A stretch of DNA of 27,646 nt, from NCBI GenBank assembly GCA_023386795.1, contig JAEWJB010000169.1, forward strand, positions 1 through 27,646. Direction: 5' to 3'. Shown here piece after piece: positions 22,535-27,646 of this stretch. The position numbers and the translations under genes were made by a program. This stretch comes from Pseudomonadota bacterium. Lineage in GTDB: Bacteria; Pseudomonadota; Gammaproteobacteria; Xanthomonadales; Xanthomonadaceae. The notes under the pieces are model-generated. The model saw only the letters and a program-made list of their open reading frames with translations, made no database searches and was not told where the DNA came from. Position 1 is the stretch's first letter. Each line of letters starts with the position of its first letter.

Positions 22535-24121
22535 TCACCCCGCCAACACCACCCGCGCCGCATTGTGCCCCGGCGCACCGGTCACCCCGCCACCGGGATG
22601 CGTACCCGAGCCGCACAGGAACAGCCCCTCGATCGCCCCGCGATAGCCCGCCTGCCCCAGCATCGGCCGTGCGCTGAACAACTGGTTGAGGCTCAGCGCG
22701 CCATGGAAGATGTCGCCGCCGACGAGCCCGAACGTGCGCTCCAGGTCCAGGGGCGTCAGCACCTGCCGCCCCAGCACCGAGGCGGCGAAACCCGGCGCAT
22801 GCCGTTCCACCGTGGCGATCATCAGGTCGGCCACTTCCTCGCGATGATCGTCCCAGCTGCGCCCCCCGGGCAGATGCGGCGCCACGTGCTGGCAGAACAG
22901 GCTCGCCACGTGATGGCCCGGCGGGGCCAGCGAATCGTCCAGGGTGCTGGGAATCAGCATTTCCACCACTGGCTCGCGCGACCAGCCGAAGTCGTGGGCA
23001 TCGCGCCAGGCGCGGTCCATGTAATCCAGGCTCGGCGCGATGATGATGCCCGCGGTGAGGTGATCGCCCTCGCCCGGCAGCACGCTGAAGTCCGGCAGCC
23101 GCGACAGCGCCACGTTCATGCGCAGCGTGCCCGAACCGCAGCGCCAGTTCGCCATGCGTTCGCGCGTGGGCTCGGGCACGTGGGCCGGATCAATCAGGCG
23201 CTCGTACAGCAGCTTGGGATTGACGTTGGCCACTACCGCGCGTGCGTGGATCTGCTCGCCTTGCTCGGTGACCACGCCCACCGCGCGGCCGTCGCGCACG
23301 AGCACCTCGCGCACGCCGTCACCCGTGCGGATTTCCACGCCGCGTTCGCGGCAACACGCGGCCATTGCCTGGGTGATCGCGCCCATGCCGCCGATGGCAT
23401 GACCCCACGCGCCCTTGACCCCGTTGCTCTCGCCAAATACGTGGTGCAGCAGTACGTATGCCGTGCCAGGCGCATAGGGGCTTGCGTAGTTGCCCACGAT
23501 GCCGTCGAAGCCGAACAACGCCTTGATCGGCGCGCTTTCGAACCAGCGGTCGAGATACTCGGCGGCGGAAAGGGTGAAGAGGTCGAGCAGTTCCTGCCGC
23601 AGGCCGACAGGCAAGGCGTGCAGCCTGCGGCCGAGCCGCCCGGCGCGCAGCAGTTCCGGCAGCGCCGCCCACCAGCCGTTGTCGGTGATGTTGGGCGGCG
23701 GTTCCAGCGCCAGCGCGCGCAGCACGTCGGCCAGCTGCTCCAGCCGCGCTTCGTAGGCAGGCAGGCGTTCGGCGTCGCGCTGGGAGAACTTCGCCACTTC
23801 CTCGCGCGTGCGTCCGCCGCCGGCCAGCAGGTAGCCCGCCTCTCCCATCGGCAGGAAATTGTTGAGCTTGCGCGGCACCACGCGCAGTCCGTGGCGCGGC
23901 AGGTCCAGGTCGGCGATCACCTTGGGCTGCAGCAGCGATACGGTGTAGGACGCCACCGAGTTGCGGAAACCGGGATGGAAGGTCTCGGTGACCGCGGCGC
24001 CGCCCACCACCCCGCGCTTCTCCAGCACCAGCACCTTGCGGCCGGCGGCGGCCAGGTAGGCGGCGCAGGTCAGCCCATTGTGGCCGGCACCGATGATCAG
24101 GGCGTCGTAGGCGGTTTTCAT
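22535..24121 (-). CDS. Phytoene desaturase/PYROXD2-family FAD-dependent oxidoreductase
   Basis: This is a flavin-dependent amine-oxidase/phytoene-desaturase-like enzyme of unknown substrate; carotenoid activity is not implied, since no crt genes are nearby. The 528-residue product has the FAD Rossmann motif IIGAGHNGL (9-17) with Glu34, a GG doublet at 40-41, and RDAERLPAYEARLEQL. IGGMGAITQAMAACCRERGVEI is typical of this family. The C-terminal FAD-closing block is GLFLCGSGTHPGGGVTGAPGHNAA. The CGSGTHPGGGV ending fits the PYROXD2-like group better than true carotenoid desaturases. It may be co-transcribed with the downstream TPR-sulfotransferase. It diverges from the degenerate-GGDEF membrane protein gene. 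Confidence 0.9.
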   Translation of the reverse strand: MKTAYDALIIGAGHNGLTCAAYLAAAGRKVLVLEKRGVVGGAAVTETFHPGFRNSVASYTVSLLQPKVIADLDLPRHGLRVVPRKLNNFLPMGEAGYLLAGGGRTREEVAKFSQRDAERLPAYEARLEQLADVLRALALEPPPNITDNGWWAALPELLRAGRLGRRLHALPVGLRQELLDLFTLSAAEYLDRWFESAPIKALFGFDGIVGNYASPYAPGTAYVLLHHVFGESNGVKGAWGHAIGGMGAITQAMAACCRERGVEIRTGDGVREVLVRDGRAVGVVTEQGEQIHARAVVANVNPKLLYERLIDPAHVPEPTRERMANWRCGSGTLRMNVALSRLPDFSVLPGEGDHLTAGIIIAPSLDYMDRAWRDAHDFGWSREPVVEMLIPSTLDDSLAPPGHHVASLFCQHVAPHLPGGRSWDDHREEVADLMIATVERHAPGFAASVLGRQVLTPLDLERTFGLVGGDIFHGALSLNQLFSARPMLGQAGYRGAIEGLFLCGSGTHPGGGVTGAPGHNAARVVLAG

Positions 24122-24225
24122 CGTCGCTGGTATAGCACGCGCCCGGGCCTATACTGCGGGCCTTCGAACCGGCAGGGGCGTGGCATGCGTTCGGATCGGC
24201 AGGCGGCTCCCTGCAGGGCGCCGGT

Positions 24226-24984
24226 GTGAGTACGCGCAGGCGCGCCCTGGTGTTGTATGCCGGCGCGGCAGTGGCCGCGCTGCTCGCCTTCCTGCTGGCG
24301 CTCAGCCGGCTGTTGTGGCCGGCGGACGCGTGGCTGCTGCGGCATCTCCATCCCGATGCCCCACTCTATATATATGCGTCGCCTGGGCTCGCCGCCGCGC
24401 TGGCGGCAGTGTTCTGGGTACTGCGCCCCAGCACCGCGCGCCGTGGGCGCCTGGCTGGGATCCTGTGGGCGGCAGGTCCGGTGCTGCTGGCCATCGCGCT
24501 CGCGCTGGCGGCGCAGCGCAGCTGGCCGCCGCTGCCGGTAACGGTGGCGATCGTGCTGGTCGCGATGTTGCGCCGCATCCGCCTGCGCCGTTTTCCGGAG
24601 CTTGAACACCTCACCGCGCTGAAGCGCGCGGCCGATACCGCGTTGCGCAGTGCCGACGCCCTGCCCTGCAGCCTGGTGCGCCTGCAATTGCGCGGGCCGC
24701 AGGGCGGGCGCCTGCCGCTGGCCGATATCGTCCACACGCTCAAGGCGCGGGCGCGCCGGGGCGGCGACCGGGTCGCGCGGAGCGTCGGGCACGATGGCTT
24801 CGTGCTATGGCTGGCGCATACCGACGCGGAGGCCGCACTGGCGGTGGCCTGCGAACTCCGCGCCGACCTCGCCCCCCTGCTCACCCGCCACGCGCTGCAT
24901 TGCAGCATGGGCGTGGCGACCGAGACGGTGCCGGGCGGCCATTTCGACCACTTGTGGCAACGCGCCGCGCCCCCTGCCCCCTGA
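24226..24984 (+). CDS. Membrane protein with degenerate GGDEF domain
   Basis: The 252-residue product has about four N-terminal hydrophobic segments (roughly 7-30, 48-66, 77-97 and 101-115). A cytoplasmic domain with GGDEF architecture follows: LTALKRAADTALRSADALPCSLVRLQL, LKARARRGGDRVARSVGHDGFVLWL and HCSMGVAT. The position of the signature GGDEF reads GHDGF (188-192). The active-site loop is therefore mutated and diguanylate cyclase activity is unlikely; a GTP-sensing, c-di-GMP-binding or scaffold role is inference. The start is a GTG at 24226 overlapping the stop of a 14-codon ORF that begins at 24185, so the true start or a frameshift needs checking. It lies 105 bp upstream of the M13 peptidase gene. 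Confidence 0.72.
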   Translation: MSTRRRALVLYAGAAVAALLAFLLALSRLLWPADAWLLRHLHPDAPLYIYASPGLAAALAAVFWVLRPSTARRGRLAGILWAAGPVLLAIALALAAQRSWPPLPVTVAIVLVAMLRRIRLRRFPELEHLTALKRAADTALRSADALPCSLVRLQLRGPQGGRLPLADIVHTLKARARRGGDRVARSVGHDGFVLWLAHTDAEAALAVACELRADLAPLLTRHALHCSMGVATETVPGGHFDHLWQRAAPPAP

Positions 24985-25002
24985 CCCATGACCTTCGACC
25001 CG

Positions 25003-25032
25003 CTGACTGTGATCGGCTGACCGGTTTAGAGT
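25003..25032 (+). promoter_or_regulatory. Predicted promoter of the M13 peptidase gene
   Basis: CTGACT (25003-25008) and TAGAGT (25027-25032) with an 18-bp spacer form a weak sigma70-like promoter, predicting a start near 25038 and a leader of about 50 nt. CTGGAG (25076-25081) serves as ribosome binding site for the GTG at 25090. Confidence 0.35.
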
Positions 25033-25089
25033 GCGCGTTCCTGCCCCGAACCCCGGGGCATCCGTCCATGTCGCGCCTGGAGCCTGACC

Positions 25090-27195
25090 GTGACCCTTCG
25101 TAAACCGCACCTGCTCACCCTTTCCCTGGCCGTGGCCGCCGCACTGGCCGGCTGCAAGAAGTCCGAGGACGCCGCGCCCGCCGCGCCGGCGGCCGAGACC
25201 GCCGCGTCCACCGCGCCGAAGCTCACGCTCGACGAATCCAAGCTGCCGCCGTTCAACCAGTTCCAGGCCAGCGACCTGGACCCGAACACCAGCGCCTGTA
25301 CCGACCTCAACGCCTACGCCAACGCCAAGTTCCTGGCCGCCAACCCGGTGCCGGGCGACCGCACCAGCTGGGGCGCGTTCGAGATGCTCGACGAGCGTTC
25401 CAACGCCGTGCAGCGCCAGCTCGTGGAGCAGGCCGCCGCGGCGAAGGACGCCAAGGGCGTGGAGAAGCTGGTCGGCGACATCTGGGCCACCGGCATGGAT
25501 GAGGCCAAGGTCAACGCGCAGGGCATCGAGCCGCTGAAGCCGACCCTGGCCGCCATCGACGGCGTGACCGACCAGGCCAAGCTGGTCGACTACCTGCGCA
25601 CGAGCGCGGCCAAGGGCGAGAACGAGCTGTTCTCGTTCGGCGCCGAGGCCGACTTCAAGAATTCCAGCATGAACATCGCCTACGCCGCGCAGGGCGGCCT
25701 GGGCCTGCCGGATCCGGAGTACTACACCAAGGCCGACAACAAGGCCAAGCTGGACGCCTACCAGCAGCACGTGGCCAACGTGCTCAAGCTCTCGGGCGTG
25801 GCCGATGCCGACGCCGCCGCGCAGGCCAAGCAGGTCATCGACTTCGAAACCCGCCTGGCCAAGGTCTCCAAGACCAGCACCGAGCTGTCGCGCGATGCTT
25901 CGCTGTTCTACAACCCGGTGAGCCCGGCCGATGCCGACAAGCTGACGCCGAACTGGTCGTGGACGGAATTCTTCAAGTCGCAGGGCGTGGAAGTGCCGCA
26001 GATGTTCTCGCTGGCGATCCCGGCCTTCCATGAGGAAGTGAGCAAGATGATCGCCGACACCGACCCGGCGATCTGGCGTGCGTACCTGCGTTTCCACGCC
26101 GTGGACAGCGCCTCGCCGTACCTGAGCCAGCCGTTCGTGGAAGAGAACTTCGCGTTCTACAACCAGACCCTGCGTGGCCAGAAGGAAATGAAGCCGCGCT
26201 GGAAGCGCGTGCTGGCGGCGATCAACAGCCAGGCCGGCGAAGCGCTGGGCCAGATGTACGTGCAGGTCGCCTTCCCGGCCGATTCGAAGGCGAAGATGGA
26301 AGAGCTGGTGGGCAACCTGCGCACCGCGCTGAAGGCCCGCATCGAGAAGCTGGACTGGATGAGCCCGGAGACCAAGGAAAAGGCCATCGCCAAGTGGAAC
26401 AGCTTCACGCCGAAGATCGGCTACCCGGACAAGTGGCGTTCGTGGGAAGGCCTGGCCACCAGCCGTGACAGCTACCTGGGCAACATCGAGGCGGCCAACG
26501 AGTTCAACTACAAGTGGAACCTGTCCAAGATCGGCAAGCCGGTGGACAAGACCGAGTGGGGCATGAGCCCGCAGACGATCAACGCGTACTACAACCCGCT
26601 GCAGAACGAGATCGTGTTCCCGGCGGCGATCCTGCAGCCGCCGTTCTTCGACCCGAATGCGCCGGTGGAAATGAACTACGGTGGCATCGGTGCGGTGATC
26701 GGCCATGAGATGACCCACGGTTACGACGACCAGGGCAGCCGTTTCGGGCCGACCGGCAACTTCGAGAACTGGTGGACGGATGCGGATTCGAAGGGTTTCG
26801 CTTCGCGCACCGACCGCCTGGTCAAGCAGTTCGACGGCTACAAGACCGAGAAGGGCAATGTCAGCGGCAACCTCACGCTGGGCGAGAACATCGCCGACCT
26901 GGGTGGCCTGAACACCGCCTACGACGCGATGAAGGCGGCGACCGCCGGCCAGGAAGATCCGAAGACGGACGGCCTGACGCGCGACCAGCGCTTCTTCCTC
27001 AACTGGGCCACGGTGTGGCGTCGCAACTTCACCCCGGACGAACTGGCCGTGCGCCTGAAGACCGACCCGCACGCCCCGGCGAACTTCCGTGCCAACGGCG
27101 CGCCGTCGAACATGCCGGCCTTCGCGGCCGCGTTCGAGTGCAAGGCGGGCCAGCCGATGGTGCGTGCTGGCGACAAGCAGGTCGTGATCTGGTAA
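25090..27195 (+). CDS. M13 (neprilysin/PepO-like) family metallopeptidase, lipoprotein
   Basis: This is a zinc endopeptidase predicted to be anchored by lipid on the periplasmic side. The 701-residue product has a type II signal peptide with lipobox LAGC (cysteine about 19), an Ala/Pro-rich linker, then the two M13 domains. Key motifs are NAYYNPLQNEIVFPAAIL, the zinc motif HEMTH in IGHEMTHGYDDQG, and ENIADLGG supplying the third zinc ligand. The tail FECKAGQPM...VVIW matches the family-typical C-terminal Trp. The start is a GTG at 25090 with a CTGGAG ribosome binding site. The probable role is turnover of small periplasmic peptides. It ends at a strong intrinsic terminator. Confidence 0.96.
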   Translation: MTLRKPHLLTLSLAVAAALAGCKKSEDAAPAAPAAETAASTAPKLTLDESKLPPFNQFQASDLDPNTSACTDLNAYANAKFLAANPVPGDRTSWGAFEMLDERSNAVQRQLVEQAAAAKDAKGVEKLVGDIWATGMDEAKVNAQGIEPLKPTLAAIDGVTDQAKLVDYLRTSAAKGENELFSFGAEADFKNSSMNIAYAAQGGLGLPDPEYYTKADNKAKLDAYQQHVANVLKLSGVADADAAAQAKQVIDFETRLAKVSKTSTELSRDASLFYNPVSPADADKLTPNWSWTEFFKSQGVEVPQMFSLAIPAFHEEVSKMIADTDPAIWRAYLRFHAVDSASPYLSQPFVEENFAFYNQTLRGQKEMKPRWKRVLAAINSQAGEALGQMYVQVAFPADSKAKMEELVGNLRTALKARIEKLDWMSPETKEKAIAKWNSFTPKIGYPDKWRSWEGLATSRDSYLGNIEAANEFNYKWNLSKIGKPVDKTEWGMSPQTINAYYNPLQNEIVFPAAILQPPFFDPNAPVEMNYGGIGAVIGHEMTHGYDDQGSRFGPTGNFENWWTDADSKGFASRTDRLVKQFDGYKTEKGNVSGNLTLGENIADLGGLNTAYDAMKAATAGQEDPKTDGLTRDQRFFLNWATVWRRNFTPDELAVRLKTDPHAPANFRANGAPSNMPAFAAAFECKAGQPMVRAGDKQVVIW

Positions 27196-27223
27196 TCGCC
27201 TGACTGTTGCTGTAGCTGTTATT

Positions 27224-27258
27224 GAAAGGCCCGGGATTTTTCCCGGGCCTTTCTTTTT
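27224..27258 (+). terminator. Intrinsic terminator of the M13 peptidase gene
   Basis: GAAAGGCCCGGGA (27224-27236), loop TTTT and TCCCGGGCCTTTC (27241-27253) make a perfect 13-bp stem followed by TTTTT. It lies about 30 bp after the stop codon. Confidence 0.96.
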
Positions 27259-27307
27259 GCGCTTCTTTTTTGCGACCTGATGCTTGGCGCTTTCTTGGCT
27301 ATCGCGC

Positions 27308-27426
27308 GGTGGCCGGGCGGGAGGGCGCATCGGGGGACGGCCGAAAGCGGCCATCCATGGCCTCGGGCCTCGGTCGGCGGCATCCTGCCGCCTCACGCCC
27401 CCGATGCGCCCTCCCGCCCGACCACC
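27308..27426. repeat. Inverted repeat 1 (29-bp arms)
   Basis: The arms are 27308-27336 and 27398-27426 and match at 28 of 29 positions; the mismatch is at 27313. The core of each arm is GGGCGGGAGGGCGCATCGGG or its complement. The 61-nt interior contains a small hairpin (GGCCG, AAAG, CGGCC at 27339-27352) and most of the left arm of the second inverted repeat. Confidence 0.9.
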
Positions 27427-27646
27427 CGATGGTCAACGAATACGGCGGAACGAACATCAAAAGCACAGCATCGCAAGGACCTTGCCTTTGCCTTTGCTCT
27501 TGCTTTGCTTTTCCCCACCCCACCCAGCCGGGTGGTTTTGCTCTTCGATCAGTGGAGGGAGAGATGGTGGGTGACCGGGGGGAATGCCGTGGCGGGGGCG
27601 TGAGGCGGCATGGATGCCGCCGACCGAGGCCCGAGGCCATGGATGG
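27351..27646. repeat. Inverted repeat 2 (about 52-bp arms, reaching the window end)
   Basis: The arms are 27351-27402 and 27594-27646, complementary except for one inserted base inside a small hairpin (GGCGGCATCCTGCCGCC at 27376-27392 versus GGCGGCATGGATGCCGCC in the right arm). The right arm is cut by the window end, so the true repeat is probably longer. The left arm overlaps the right arm of inverted repeat 1 at 27398-27402. Confidence 0.9.
27520..27539 (+). terminator. Terminator-like hairpin inside the repeat region
   Basis: CCACCC (27520-27525), loop AGCC and GGGTGG (27530-27535) followed by TTTT resemble a weak intrinsic terminator on the plus strand, located between the arms of inverted repeat 2. 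Confidence 0.35.

Larger units (their letters stand above)
27259..27646. other. Gene-free repeat-rich segment at the right end
   Basis: No credible gene is present from the peptidase stop (27195) to the window end. Open frames here are Arg/Pro/Gly-rich, lie across the inverted repeats and lack ribosome binding sites and recognisable domains. The content is two nested inverted repeats (27308-27426 and 27351-27646), several small hairpins and a TTTGC-rich tract (27480-27512). The segment looks like dispersed repeat DNA. Confidence 0.75.

Noticed and set aside
22535..24121. Carotenoid biosynthesis locus
   Set aside because: Only one phytoene-desaturase-family gene is present, its C-terminal motif fits the PYROXD2-like group, and no crtB, crtE or crtY is nearby.
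24805..27396. An 863-codon open frame on the minus strand opposite the M13 peptidase
   Set aside because: It is an antisense shadow in GC-rich DNA, crosses the intrinsic terminator and the degenerate-GGDEF gene, and resembles no family.
27308..27426. CRISPR array or retron-like structure in the right-end repeats
   Set aside because: There are inverted, not regularly spaced direct repeats, no spacers, no cas genes and no reverse transcriptase in view.
27280..27603. A 107-codon open frame in the right-end repeat region
   Set aside because: It is translated across the inverted repeats and the TTTGC tract, has no ribosome binding site, and looks like the spurious hypothetical proteins produced by dispersed repeats.

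Overview
The window reads as about 27.6 kb of high-GC chromosomal DNA from a gammaproteobacterium of the Xanthomonadaceae/Lysobacteraceae (Xanthomonas, Stenotrophomonas, Lysobacter, Luteimonas or Pseudoxanthomonas-like). The pointers are the gene order prmB-aroC-dehydrogenase-asd-fimV, GTAG-type REP palindromes, a large TonB-dependent receptor behind a consensus CRP/Clp site, and an M13 lipoprotein peptidase. The genus is inference. There is no tRNA, rRNA, CRISPR array, insertion sequence, phage or plasmid gene in view. Most of the window is housekeeping.

Layout. (a) 1-4852, minus strand: prmB, aroC, a 2-hydroxyacid dehydrogenase, asd and the 5' end of fimV. The first three overlap at their stop/start codons, and hairpins precede asd and fimV. 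(b) 5030-6513, plus strand: a SCO1-type copper chaperone overlapping psd by ATGA. (c) 6674-8251, minus: a LysM lytic transglycosylase. (d) 8387-11246, plus: a HerA/DUF853 ATPase and a membrane protein with a helical-repeat tail. The latter converges, 3 bp apart, on a rhomboid protease (11250-12701, minus) that also has a repeat-like tail. (e) greB (plus) converges on rimO (minus) across a REP. (f) 14914-16173, plus: dienelactone hydrolase, HIT protein and a 55-aa membrane protein, ending at a bidirectional terminator facing dcd and mrp (minus).

(g) 17732-22469 is the most accessory-looking part. A 947-aa TonB-dependent receptor lies behind an A+T-rich regulatory region with TGTGA-N6-TCACA. 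It converges across a strong terminator on a TPR-sulfotransferase, upstream of which is a phytoene-desaturase-family oxidoreductase. (h) 24226-27195, plus: a membrane protein with a degenerate GGDEF domain and an M13 lipoprotein peptidase ending at a strong terminator. (i) 27196-27646 has no credible gene. It holds nested inverted repeats that run off the window end.

No clearly new multi-gene system is visible. The best leads are the nested inverted repeats at the right end, the Clp-type receptor promoter with the convergent sulfotransferase, and the degenerate GGDEF membrane protein.
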